From W0P33-017 sp963640395 (GTDB lineage Bacteria; Bacillota; Clostridia; Lachnospirales; Lachnospiraceae): a stretch of 21,475 nucleotides of DNA. Under the pieces are notes generated by a model. That model was given only the letters and a program-made list of their open reading frames with translations, ran no database searches and was not told where the DNA came from. The DNA lies in assembly GCA_963640395.1 (NCBI GenBank), contig CAVHZH010000029.1:1-21475 (forward strand), given 5' to 3'. The position numbers and the translations under genes were made by a program. This document shows positions 1 through 8,023 of this stretch, in pieces; positions within the stretch are counted from its first letter, which is position 1; each line of letters opens with the position of its first letter.

Positions 1-1
1 G

Positions 2-2836
2 GCTAGTGATGCTGCATACAATACAAGCGACATCCCCCATCAGGGTGCAGATCTTTCGAAAGCAACTGTGAAATTGACTGGAACAAATGGGACAGAAGTA
101 ACAGCGGGAAGTGACTCAATATCATTCGAGTACAATGATGGCAATGAAGTCATCAAATCTGTAACAGTTACAGCGGCAGGCAATGAGGAGGCATTAGGCG
201 ATTCGAACTATAATGTATTTTATTACGAAGGTAGCGACACCACCAAATTACCCTCAGTAGAAGCCCCGACAGAAGTGGGTGCGTATACGCTGTGGATCTA
301 TGAGAAAACTGATGATAATGAAGTATGTTATGGTAACCAGAAGGTATCCTTTAGCATCGTAGGAAAGAACGTAACCGAGAAAGATATTGCCACTTATATA
401 GACTATACAAGCATTGCTTCAGGTATCTTGACGTATGATGGTGACGATCAGTCTGAAAAAGTCAAGAAAAGAATTACGGTAAAGAAGGACTATGCTGGCG
501 AGACAACGATTAAGAACGTTTCCTTTAAGAAGCATACTGAGGGCAAAGCTGCGAACACAGAAAAAAACGACGATGTAGCGTTTCAAGATGCCGGAATCTA
601 TGATGTCTATGTTGAACTGGAAGGACACTATGCGACCAGCGCGCCCGTGAAGATCGGTGAAGCAGTGATTGATCAGTATCAGCCGACAGTGGACGATGTG
701 GAAGTCGGTGATCTAACGCAGGTATACACAGGTCAAACAATTACGGCATCGATGAAGGGGCAGGATCATCTGCTGACCAAAGATAAAATCAAGCTGACCT
801 ATAAGCAAGGTGACGTGGACGTAACAGAGCCGACAAATGCCGGAACCTATGATGTCTATGTGAGCTATGATGGTGACGATAACTGTAAGGCATTACAGGC
901 AACGAAGACAGAATCGCTGCTGAAGATTGAAAAACAGACTGTCAAGACATCACCGATTGCCGCCACAACGTTGGTGAACACAAAAAATACGGATACAATA
1001 ACATGTGATCTGTCCGACTCAGTAAATAATTGGACATTAGCTGGTACAGATACACACATCAAAGCGGAAGTATCGGTAGATGAGGAATATAAATCATATA
1101 TTGAAAATTTAAAGTATGCGGATGGAAAGGTTACTTTTAAGTTATCAGACGCCGGAAAAGCATTAAAAGAGAATAAAGAATTCTCCATCCATGTAGATTT
1201 CGGCGACAGTTTTACAAACTACAATGTGAAATTCGACATCCCGGTCGTTATCACAAATAAGACGCCGGTTACTATTACCGTTAATGGAAACACGGGCTTA
1301 ATATATGATGGAACAGATCAGAAAAGTAAATTGAGCTATACGATTACGAGTGCAGCTACGCAATTAAGCGATACGGGGTTGCAGCCTACTTCCATTTCGT
1401 ACAAGAAAGATGGTACAGTAGTAAACGAGATCAAAGACGCCGGAACCTATGAAGTGACTGCTGAATATTCCACAGGTGAGTATTATGGCAAGCTGGTTTA
1501 TGAGGTCACGGTCGCACGGCAGAAAATAACAACTTCTGATGAACTGAAAAAATACTTTACGCTGGAGTCCACGGAACTGGCATATAGCATGCCCGATCTG
1601 AAAAAAGCTATTACAGACGCCGTGAAGCCGAATGAGAACTCTGGAATAGAGTCCGATGATTATGAGGTGTCACTTGAGGGAGATACAAAGAAAGTCGGAG
1701 ATGTTACGGTAAGCGTTAAAGTATCAGGTGATAATTGCTATACCGATGATTATGTGAAGTTAGGAACAGTCAAGATTGTACAAGGCACGATGACTCTGTC
1801 GGTAACAGCAGATAGTAAAGGTACACCGACTGTTAAAGCTGGTGATCAGGTAATTGATATTAACGATACTCACGTTACAGTGGAATATTATAAGGGTGAT
1901 ACCAAGCTCGCCGCAAAACCCACAGCGGCAGGTACTTACACGGTAAAAGTCACCTACACAGATAGCGACAATCTGACAGCAGCAGCGACCGGAACAGCCA
2001 CATTTACAATTCCCAGCAGCTCAAGCAGCAGTTCTACATCACAGGACAGCAAGAAGGATGATACGACCAAGACTGAGACAAAGGCTGACGGAACGACTGT
2101 GACGACGACCGAGACGAAGGCAGACGATGGCTCTGTACAGACGAAGGTTGAGCTGAAAAACGATGAGACAGGTGTAGATGCGACTGTCAATGTATCAAAA
2201 GATGCAAACGGCAGCGTTACCGCAGCGACCGCAGAGGTATCACAGAAGACTTCCGGTACGAAGACAGAGATTTCCGCAGCGACCGTTGCACAGATCACAG
2301 AGGCAGCGGGCACAAAGGATGTTGCGATCACGACAAAGACGGTGGATGCAAGCGGAAAGACCGTGCGCGAGGTCACTGTCAACGCAGCCAACCTGACCGC
2401 AGGAAACAAGCTGAAGATCGTTGCGATCGATCCGAAGACCGGAGAAAAGACGCTGGTCAACAATGCCACTTATAAGGTAGCGGCAGACGGCAGTCTGGCT
2501 CTGGACGATCTGGGCGGCGCACACTACGAGTTGATCACGACAGCAACGGCAAATTCCATGACAAAGGAGATCTTAAAGACCATCCAGCCGGAGAAGTCTA
2601 AGGCGACTGTCAAAGCAGGCAAAAAGTCCAAGCTGAAGTTAGATGATGCGCTGAACATGGATAATGTCGCAAAGATCACCTATAAGACAGGCAGAAAGTC
2701 AGTAGCGACTGTAGGCGCGAACGGTACGATCACTACCAAGAAAGCCGGAAAGGTCACGATCAAGGCGATCGTTACGCTCAACAACGGCAAAAAGAAAACT
2801 GTTAAGATGACATTGACAGTAAAGCCGAAGAAATAA
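2..2836 (+). CDS. Large secreted Ig-like repeat surface protein (5' partial)
   Basis: The reading frame is open from the window edge, so the gene begins upstream; 944 residues are visible. It contains several Ig-like repeats resembling MBG/bacterial Ig domains. Each has a 'Y-D/T-G' start and an 'AG(T/I)Y-(D/E)V' strand (for example around 590, 838 and 1436, where the DNA also repeats). A serine-rich linker near residue 670 is followed by a Thr/Lys/Asp-rich low-complexity stretch. The last ~80 residues form a Big_2-like domain ending in KPKK. No LPXTG motif, membrane anchor or SLH domain is visible at the C terminus, so attachment, if any, must lie upstream or be non-covalent. An extracellular adhesin or cell-wall-associated role is inferred from the architecture only; no enzymatic motif was seen. 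The part before about 2000 is visibly more A/T-rich than the part after it. Confidence 0.8.
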   Translation, partial: ASDAAYNTSDIPHQGADLSKATVKLTGTNGTEVTAGSDSISFEYNDGNEVIKSVTVTAAGNEEALGDSNYNVFYYEGSDTTKLPSVEAPTEVGAYTLWIYEKTDDNEVCYGNQKVSFSIVGKNVTEKDIATYIDYTSIASGILTYDGDDQSEKVKKRITVKKDYAGETTIKNVSFKKHTEGKAANTEKNDDVAFQDAGIYDVYVELEGHYATSAPVKIGEAVIDQYQPTVDDVEVGDLTQVYTGQTITASMKGQDHLLTKDKIKLTYKQGDVDVTEPTNAGTYDVYVSYDGDDNCKALQATKTESLLKIEKQTVKTSPIAATTLVNTKNTDTITCDLSDSVNNWTLAGTDTHIKAEVSVDEEYKSYIENLKYADGKVTFKLSDAGKALKENKEFSIHVDFGDSFTNYNVKFDIPVVITNKTPVTITVNGNTGLIYDGTDQKSKLSYTITSAATQLSDTGLQPTSISYKKDGTVVNEIKDAGTYEVTAEYSTGEYYGKLVYEVTVARQKITTSDELKKYFTLESTELAYSMPDLKKAITDAVKPNENSGIESDDYEVSLEGDTKKVGDVTVSVKVSGDNCYTDDYVKLGTVKIVQGTMTLSVTADSKGTPTVKAGDQVIDINDTHVTVEYYKGDTKLAAKPTAAGTYTVKVTYTDSDNLTAAATGTATFTIPSSSSSSSTSQDSKKDDTTKTETKADGTTVTTTETKADDGSVQTKVELKNDETGVDATVNVSKDANGSVTAATAEVSQKTSGTKTEISAATVAQITEAAGTKDVAITTKTVDASGKTVREVTVNAANLTAGNKLKIVAIDPKTGEKTLVNNATYKVAADGSLALDDLGGAHYELITTATANSMTKEILKTIQPEKSKATVKAGKKSKLKLDDALNMDNVAKITYKTGRKSVATVGANGTITTKKAGKVTIKAIVTLNNGKKKTVKMTLTVKPKK

Positions 2837-2905
2837 GAGAACAAATAAAAAAAGATTTGAGCGGTTGAACATCCCGCGGGATTTGTATACAGCCAAAACG
2901 AAAAG

Positions 2906-2937
2906 GTGGAAGCGTGTCATAGCGCTTCCACGTTTTT
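2906..2937. terminator. Bidirectional rho-independent terminator
   Basis: A perfect 9-bp stem (GTGGAAGCG at 2906-2914 with CGCTTCCAC at 2923-2931) has an 8-nt loop and is followed by GTTTTT. It lies between the convergent surface-protein and aldo/keto reductase genes. The opposite strand also has a T-rich stretch after the stem, so it could end both transcripts. Confidence 0.85.
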
Positions 2938-2947
2938 GGGCTTTAAC

Positions 2948-3832
2948 CTATTGCTCCGGATTGCTTTTTTTATTCGGAATCGAAAAATCGGGATGCTCGC
3001 CAAGCCCTGTCGTCTGCGGCATACAGCTCAGCATCCACACATCGTCCTCAGACAGTGAAAAATCAAAGATCTCCGTGTTCGCCTTCATATGCTCATAGGA
3101 GGAAGCCTTCGGGATCGGGACGATTCCTTTTTGCAGGAGGAAACGCAGGCAGATCTGGGCGATGGAACGGTCATATTTTTTCGCGAGCCGCTCAAGGATC
3201 GCATTTCCGGCGAGCACATTTTCACGGCCTCTGCCGAGTGGACTCCATGCCATCGGGACGATGTCGTTTGCCTTACAGAATGCGACCGCGGCTTCCTGTG
3301 AATAGCCCGGATGCAGCTCAAGCTGATCGACAACGGGCTTGATCCGGCAGTGCTCCAGCAGGTTTTGCAGATGGTGCGGCAGGAAATTGCTGCAGCCGAT
3401 GGCACGCACCTTTCCCTCATCAACGAGCTCCTCGAGTGCCCGCCAGGTCTCGAGATCCAGCTCCTTCCAGTTTTCATCGTCCGCCCCGGTCTGGCGCGGC
3501 CAGTGGATCATATACAGATCAACATAGTCCATCTGCAGGCGCTCCAAAGAGGCAGCCAGCGCCTTTTTTGCGTTTTCATAGCCCATCTCATCGATCCACA
3601 GCTTTGTCTCGATGATAAAATCCTCACGCGGCAGCCCGCTTTCCTTGATCGCAGCACCGAGCACGCGCTCCGTCTCATACAAAGAGGCGGCATCGAAAAA
3701 GCGGTATCCGGCGCGGATCGCATCGAGAATGATGGCTTTTCCGTCGCCTTTGATCGTCTGATACGTGCCAAAACCAATACACGGCAGCCGCATGCCGTTG
3801 CTTAGTGTGTAGCAGTCCTGTATAGAGTTCAT
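2948..3832 (-). CDS. Aldo/keto reductase
   Basis: The 294-residue product is a cytoplasmic NAD(P)H-dependent oxidoreductase of the AKR superfamily (2,5-diketo-gluconate reductase/YtbE type), which reduces aldehydes or ketones; the substrate cannot be told from sequence. The catalytic tetrad is visible as Asp47 and Tyr52 (FFDAASLYETE), Lys77 (IIETKLW) and His110 (MIHWP). GCSNF and the cofactor-phosphate motif IPIPKASS are also present, and the length is normal for a TIM-barrel AKR. The ATG at 3832-3830 was chosen because GGAGG lies 8 nt upstream. An in-frame start 8 codons earlier would place that ribosome site inside the gene. It is a single gene, divergent from cbiM. Confidence 0.92.
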   Translation of the reverse strand: MNSIQDCYTLSNGMRLPCIGFGTYQTIKGDGKAIILDAIRAGYRFFDAASLYETERVLGAAIKESGLPREDFIIETKLWIDEMGYENAKKALAASLERLQMDYVDLYMIHWPRQTGADDENWKELDLETWRALEELVDEGKVRAIGCSNFLPHHLQNLLEHCRIKPVVDQLELHPGYSQEAAVAFCKANDIVPMAWSPLGRGRENVLAGNAILERLAKKYDRSIAQICLRFLLQKGIVPIPKASSYEHMKANTEIFDFSLSEDDVWMLSCMPQTTGLGEHPDFSIPNKKSNPEQ

Positions 3833-3867
3833 ATCGTATACCTCCAGATTCATCATTTATTGATTCC

Positions 3868-3896
3868 ATTCTAAAAGCAAAGCCGGCAGAATGCAA
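3868..3896 (-). promoter_or_regulatory. Possible promoter of the aldo/keto reductase gene
   Basis: On the minus strand TTGCAT and TAGAAT are separated by 17 nt, ending about 35 nt upstream of the chosen start. The -10 box matches 5 of 6 consensus bases; the -35 box matches only the TTG. Confidence 0.45.
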
Positions 3897-3924
3897 GAGG
3901 CAATGAAGCATCCCCCCGTGGGGC

Positions 3925-3952
3925 TTGTGGTTTTTCTGTTTTATGGTAAAGT
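3925..3952 (+). promoter_or_regulatory. Weak candidate promoter of the cbiMQO operon
   Basis: TTGTGG and TAAAGT are spaced 16 nt apart, just upstream of the cbiM ribosome-binding site. A small C4/G4 hairpin lies immediately before it (around 3911-3924). No cobalamin riboswitch is recognisable in the 154 bp between the divergent genes. Confidence 0.3.
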
Positions 3953-3986
3953 AGGAACAGAAAAAAGAGTTTTAGGAGGGATTATT

Positions 3987-4976
3987 ATGCACATGGCAGA
4001 TGCGCTGGTCACACCGGCAGTGGCAGGTACGATGTATGTATGCTCGGCGGCGGTGGCAGCTTATTCGATAAAAAAAGTACGGCTGGAGAACGACCCGAAA
4101 AAAGTACCGCTGATGGGCGTGATGGGGGCATTTGTGTTCGCCACGCAGATGATCAATTTTACGATTCCGGGAACCGGGTCGAGCGGGCATCTTTGCGGCG
4201 GCATGCTGCTGTCCTCGCTGCTTGGTCCGTATGCGGGCTTTTTGACGATGATCGGTGTCCTGCTGATCCAATGCCTGTTTTTTGCGGACGGCGGACTGCT
4301 GGCACTCGGCTGCAACGTGTGGAATATGGCATTTTACGGCTGCTTTATCGGGACGCTGATCTGGCAGTCGGTGACAAAAAAGGGTTTTTCCAGATGCCGG
4401 ATCGCAGCCGCATCGGTGCTGGGCTGTGTGCTGACCTTGCAGCTGGGCGCATTCAGTGTGACGCTGGAAACACTTGCGTCAGGGATCACAGAGCTGCCGT
4501 TTGGCGTGTTTGTGGCGACGATGCAGCCGATCCATCTGGCGATCGGAGCGGTGGAGGGTCTGATCACGGCAGCGGTGCTCGTATTTATCTATGAAGCCAG
4601 ACCGGAATTATTATATGGAAAGAACGCATCAGCGGGAGGAAGGCTGTCTTTTTGGAAAACACTGGTCGTGCTGGCGATCGCGGCAGTCGTGATCGGCGGC
4701 GGGCTGTCGCTGGCAGCATCCGAATACCCGGATGGGCTGGAATGGTCGATGGAGCAGGTGGCAGGCACGACGAAGCTGCAGGCGGACGGTGAAGCGTATG
4801 AGACTGCGGCAGCCGTGCAGGATGCGACGGCGGTGCTGCCGGATTATGCGTTTTCGTCCTCTGATACGGCGGCAGGGACGGTGGTTTCCGGCATCGTGGG
4901 AAGCGCGATTGTCGTGGCAGTGTGCGTAGGGGCATGTTATGCATTTCGATTTTTCAGGAGAAAACAGACAGCATGA
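3987..4976 (+). CDS. cbiM: Co/Ni ECF transporter substrate-binding membrane subunit CbiM with fused CbiN-like tail
   Basis: The 329-residue membrane protein is the S-component of an energy-coupling-factor importer for Co2+ or Ni2+. It begins MHMADAL; in NikM/CbiM proteins the N terminus and His2 take part in metal binding together with a His near position 67, here His68 in GSSGHLCGG. Other family hallmarks are MGAFVFATQMINFTIPGTGSSGHL and FFADGGLLALGCN. A C-terminal PDGLEW segment (near residue 248) and a last membrane helix (~302-320) correspond to the CbiN/NikN-like domain, so no separate cbiN is needed. The start at 3987 is set by AGGAGG 6 nt upstream and by the need for His2; an upstream in-frame ATG at 3891 would bury it. 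Metal preference (Co or Ni) is undecided. Confidence 0.92.
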   Translation: MHMADALVTPAVAGTMYVCSAAVAAYSIKKVRLENDPKKVPLMGVMGAFVFATQMINFTIPGTGSSGHLCGGMLLSSLLGPYAGFLTMIGVLLIQCLFFADGGLLALGCNVWNMAFYGCFIGTLIWQSVTKKGFSRCRIAAASVLGCVLTLQLGAFSVTLETLASGITELPFGVFVATMQPIHLAIGAVEGLITAAVLVFIYEARPELLYGKNASAGGRLSFWKTLVVLAIAAVVIGGGLSLAASEYPDGLEWSMEQVAGTTKLQADGEAYETAAAVQDATAVLPDYAFSSSDTAAGTVVSGIVGSAIVVAVCVGACYAFRFFRRKQTA

Positions 4977-5779
4977 GCCGGATGGGAACTGCGATTTATG
5001 AAATAAATGCGATGGAAACACTCGCAGCGAGAGACCAGTGGATGAATCATATACATCCGCTGGTTAAATTTATATTGACGGTCGGTTATATTGCGGTGGT
5101 GGTGTCATTTCCGAAGTACGATCTGATCCGGCTGCCTGCGATGGCACTCTATCTGATCGCTGGCTTTCTGCTGGCGGAATTATCCTTTGGAAAATGCCTG
5201 CGGCGGCTGCGCATCGTGCTTCTGCTGGTCTGCGCCTTGGGGCTGGCAAATCCTATTTTTGACCGGACAGCGGTCTGGATCGGGGGTGTATGCGTGCGCG
5301 CCGGAGTGATTTCCATGCTCACGCTGATGCTGAAGGGCATGTTTGCGGTGCTGGCAACGTATCTGCTCGTCGCGACGACGACGCTGGAGCAGATCTGCTA
5401 TGCGCTGCAGCTGCTTCGTGTGCCGCGTATGCTTGTGACACAGATTTTATTGACAGGGCGCTACCTGACGCTGCTGCTCGCAGAGGTCAACCGCACCACA
5501 CAGGCATACGCCCTGCGTGCGCCGAAGCAGAAGGGTGTGCATTACAAGGTGTGGGGCTCGCTGACCGGACAACTGCTGCTGCGCAGCATCGACCGCGCCA
5601 ATGAGCTGTATGAGAGCATGGTATTGCGCGGTTATACGGGGGATTTTGGCTATCTGGGTGCGCAGACGCGCCTGCGGCGGCAGGATCTGGTGTATTTTGT
5701 CCTCTGGTGTGCAGTTTTCGCGGTCTTGCGCAAGGTGCCGGTGATCTTATTGGTAGGACGGTTTATAACAGGAGTGTAA
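4973..5779 (+). CDS. cbiQ: ECF transporter transmembrane component CbiQ
   Basis: The 268-residue membrane protein is the T-component that links the metal-binding subunit to the ATPase. It has several hydrophobic segments (for example ~40-100, ~110-150, ~240-262). The cytoplasmic coupling helices are recognisable by AYALRAPK and RANELYESMVLRGYTGDF, the family's two A/L-R-A/G motifs. The ATG overlaps the cbiM stop (ATGA), with CAGGAG about 12 nt upstream, indicating translational coupling. An upstream in-frame ATG at 4922 would lie within cbiM and is not needed. Confidence 0.92.
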   Translation: MSRMGTAIYEINAMETLAARDQWMNHIHPLVKFILTVGYIAVVVSFPKYDLIRLPAMALYLIAGFLLAELSFGKCLRRLRIVLLLVCALGLANPIFDRTAVWIGGVCVRAGVISMLTLMLKGMFAVLATYLLVATTTLEQICYALQLLRVPRMLVTQILLTGRYLTLLLAEVNRTTQAYALRAPKQKGVHYKVWGSLTGQLLLRSIDRANELYESMVLRGYTGDFGYLGAQTRLRRQDLVYFVLWCAVFAVLRKVPVILLVGRFITGV

Positions 5780-5781
5780 AA

Positions 5782-6528
5782 ATGATCAGTATTCATGTGG
5801 AGGATGTCTCTTTTTCCTATGAGCAGGGGACGGAGATCTTAAAGCAGTTGTCTTTTGATGTGTGTAAGCAGGAGTCAGTCGGGCTTATCGGGGCAAACGG
5901 TGCGGGAAAATCGACGCTGCTGAAGCTTTTGGTGGGGCTGTATCCGACGGATTCAGGGGCGATCCGGATCGGGGAATATCCGTTGGAAAAGCAATATCTG
6001 CCGCAGATCCGTGCGAAGCTGGGCTATGTGTTTCAGGATTCGGACAGCCAGCTATTTATGTCCACGGTTTATGAGGACATCGCCTTTGCGCCGAGAAATT
6101 ACGGGCTGTCTCCGGAGGAAACTGATGAGCGGGTGAATCGGGCGCTGGAGCTCACCGGCATCGCGCATTTGCGGGATCGCCAGATCCACAGGCTGTCCGG
6201 CGGGGAGAAAAAGCTGGTATCGATCGCAACGATCCTGTCGATGATGCCGGAGGCGCTGCTGATGGACGAGCCGTCGATCGCGCTTGACCCGCGCAACCGG
6301 AGAAACCTCATTCATATTCTCAATTCACTTGATCAGCCGAAGATCATCGCTTCGCATGATCTGGATATGATTCTCGAGACTTGTTCCCGCACGATTTTGT
6401 TGTCAGACGGCAGAATCGTATGTGACGGACCGACGGAGGAGATCCTGCGGGACCGGGAGCTGCTCGAGGCAAACCGGCTGGAGCTGCCGTTGTGTATGCA
6501 GTCAGGATGTACGCATTTTTGCGGGTGA
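5782..6528 (+). CDS. cbiO: ECF transporter ATP-binding protein CbiO
   Basis: The 248-residue cytoplasmic ABC ATPase energises Co/Ni uptake with CbiM and CbiQ. Walker A is GANGAGKST (residues 37-45), the Q-loop is FQDSDSQLF, the signature is LSGGEKK (~137-143), Walker B is ALLMDEPS (Asp162, Glu163) and the H-loop is ASHD (His192). FQD-D-QLF is typical of ECF ATPases. The start lies 2 nt after the cbiQ stop, with its ribosome-binding site (CAGGAG) inside the last codons of cbiQ. Only one ATPase is encoded, so it presumably works as a homodimer, as in other dedicated CbiMQO systems. The C-terminal ~25 residues are Cys-containing (LCMQSGCTHFCG), an unusual ending of unknown meaning. Confidence 0.94.
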   Translation: MISIHVEDVSFSYEQGTEILKQLSFDVCKQESVGLIGANGAGKSTLLKLLVGLYPTDSGAIRIGEYPLEKQYLPQIRAKLGYVFQDSDSQLFMSTVYEDIAFAPRNYGLSPEETDERVNRALELTGIAHLRDRQIHRLSGGEKKLVSIATILSMMPEALLMDEPSIALDPRNRRNLIHILNSLDQPKIIASHDLDMILETCSRTILLSDGRIVCDGPTEEILRDRELLEANRLELPLCMQSGCTHFCG

Positions 6529-6555
6529 ATCCATCAAAGAAGATCAAAAAGAAAA

Positions 6556-6574
6556 GCTGCGAAGCAGCGATTTT
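6556..6574 (+). terminator. Weak possible terminator after cbiO
   Basis: GCTGC-GAA-GCAGC forms a short 5-bp stem followed by GATTTT, 27 nt after the cbiO stop. The stem is short and the U tract is brief, so termination here is uncertain. Confidence 0.35.
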
Positions 6575-6608
6575 GCGAATTGGCTCTGAACAGTTGCGAA
6601 AAATACGC

Positions 6609-6638
6609 TTGTCGGAATTTGGCGGGATGTGTTATGCT
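6609..6638 (+). promoter_or_regulatory. Candidate promoter of rlmD-cysE
   Basis: TTGTCG (6609-6614) and TATGCT (6633-6638) are spaced 18 nt apart, about 75 nt before the rlmD start. The same TATGCTAAG -10 context occurs at 10422 before the small unknown gene. Confidence 0.5.
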
Positions 6639-6712
6639 AAGAAGTAGAGTTTAGATGGGCGTGTCCGGTCAAGCCGGGCGAGACCTTCCCAGACAGATAC
6701 AGAGGTAGAACC

Positions 6713-8023
6713 ATGAATATACAAAAAAAGGAGCGGATCTGTCCGGTTGCCGGAAAATGCGGCGGCTGCCAGCTGCAGGGCATTGCTTATCATGCACAGC
6801 TGGAGAAAAAGCGCGCGCTCGTGGCGGACTGTGTCCATGGAGTAAAGGTACAGCCGGTTCTTAGGATGGCAGATCCCACACATTACCGGAATAAAGTACA
6901 CGCGGCATTTGGGCGTGATAAACAGGGTCGGGTGATCAGCGGTGTCTATGCAGGCGGCACACACCGGATCGTTCCGGTGGAGCATTGTATGATCGAAGAT
7001 CCGCGTGCGGATGAGATCATCGCGACGATCCGCGGTCTGGTCAAGGATTTTAAGCTCAAGACATATGATGAGGACACCGGATACGGGCTGCTGCGTCATG
7101 TCATGGTGCGGACGGCATCTGCGACCGGAGAGATCATGGTGGTGCTTGTGGCTTCCTCACCGATTCTTCCTGCCAAAAATCATTTTGTCAAGGCGCTGCG
7201 TGCGGCGCACCCGGACATTACGACCGTGGTGCTCAATGTGAACGACCGGCATACGAGCATGGTGCTCGGTGATCGGAATATCGTGCTGTATGGCAGAGGT
7301 TATATCGAGGATGAGCTGTGCGGCAACCGCTACCGGATCTCGCCGAACTCGTTTTATCAGGTGAATTCCGTGCAGACAAAGCGGTTATATGAAACGGCGA
7401 TCGCCTATGCGGGTCTGACAGGCAAAGAAACCGTACTGGATGCATATTGTGGGATAGGAACGATCGGTATGACCGCTGCGGCACGGGCGGCGCGGGTCAT
7501 CGGTGTGGAGCTGAATCCGTCGGCAGTCAAGGATGCGATCGTGAATGCCAGACGCAACCAGTGTAAAAATATTACATTTTATAATGAAGATGCCGGTGAT
7601 TTTATGCGGCTTCTGGCGGCAGCGCCGCCATCGGAGCGCGTGAAGGTGGATGTCGTGTTTATGGATCCGCCGCGCAGCGGCAGCAAGGAGGCATTCATGG
7701 ATGCGGTCGCAGCGCTTGCACCGCGTCGTGTGGTCTATGTATCCTGTGATCCGCATACCCTCGGCAGGGATGTGGAATATATGAAAACCATCGGTTATCA
7801 GCCGATCAAATGTCAGCCGGTAGACATGTTCCCTTATACCGACGATATAGAGACTGTAGTTTTATTAGAGAGGATGGGGCGAAACAATGCAACAAAAAGA
7901 AAATCAGGAATTGTTCAATCAGGCAATTCTCGGTATCAAAAAAAATTACGCGGCACACGAACTGCTCCGGGCAGCCGAGGGACGAAGGCTCCCCGGCAGA
8001 GACAAGGTAAAAGAGCTCATTAA
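6713..8023 (+). CDS. rlmD: 23S rRNA (uracil-C5)-methyltransferase, RlmD/RlmCD family
   Basis: The 436-residue SAM-dependent enzyme methylates C5 of a uridine in 23S rRNA (family: RumA/RlmD; Gram-positive members can act at two sites). Cysteines 10, 16, 19 and 92 (CPVAGKCGGC and EHC) match the [4Fe-4S] ligands of the family. The SAM motif is DAYCGIGTIG (243-252), DPPR begins at 318, the catalytic Cys345 lies in YVSCDP, and Glu380 lies in FPYTDDIETVVLL. SPNSFYQVN is also typical. AGAGGTAG precedes the ATG by about 8 nt. The family-conserved sequence ends near residue 388. The remaining ~48 residues are basic and are encoded out of frame over the first 137 nt of cysE, which is odd; a lost stop codon is possible. 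No TRAM domain is evident at the N terminus. Confidence 0.9.
   Translation: MNIQKKERICPVAGKCGGCQLQGIAYHAQLEKKRALVADCVHGVKVQPVLRMADPTHYRNKVHAAFGRDKQGRVISGVYAGGTHRIVPVEHCMIEDPRADEIIATIRGLVKDFKLKTYDEDTGYGLLRHVMVRTASATGEIMVVLVASSPILPAKNHFVKALRAAHPDITTVVLNVNDRHTSMVLGDRNIVLYGRGYIEDELCGNRYRISPNSFYQVNSVQTKRLYETAIAYAGLTGKETVLDAYCGIGTIGMTAAARAARVIGVELNPSAVKDAIVNARRNQCKNITFYNEDAGDFMRLLAAAPPSERVKVDVVFMDPPRSGSKEAFMDAVAALAPRRVVYVSCDPHTLGRDVEYMKTIGYQPIKCQPVDMFPYTDDIETVVLLERMGRNNATKRKSGIVQSGNSRYQKKLRGTRTAPGSRGTKAPRQRQGKRAH

Noticed and set aside
68..70. GTG as start of the first surface-protein gene
   Set aside because: The frame stays open to the window edge with similar sequence and no ribosome-binding site precedes it, so the gene is truncated and does not begin here.
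1954..2469. 171-codon minus-strand frame inside the surface protein
   Set aside because: Its Val/Ser/Ala-rich product is the mirror of a Thr/Lys/Asp repeat region, with no start signal; it is a shadow.
3833..3986. Cobalamin riboswitch before cbiM
   Set aside because: No B12-box-like sequence was found, and the space is short for the full structure plus two divergent promoters.
6556..6568. Second copy of the MITE-like element
   Set aside because: It shares only GCTGCGAAGCAG with the inside of the element at 11325-11443; the terminal repeats are absent.
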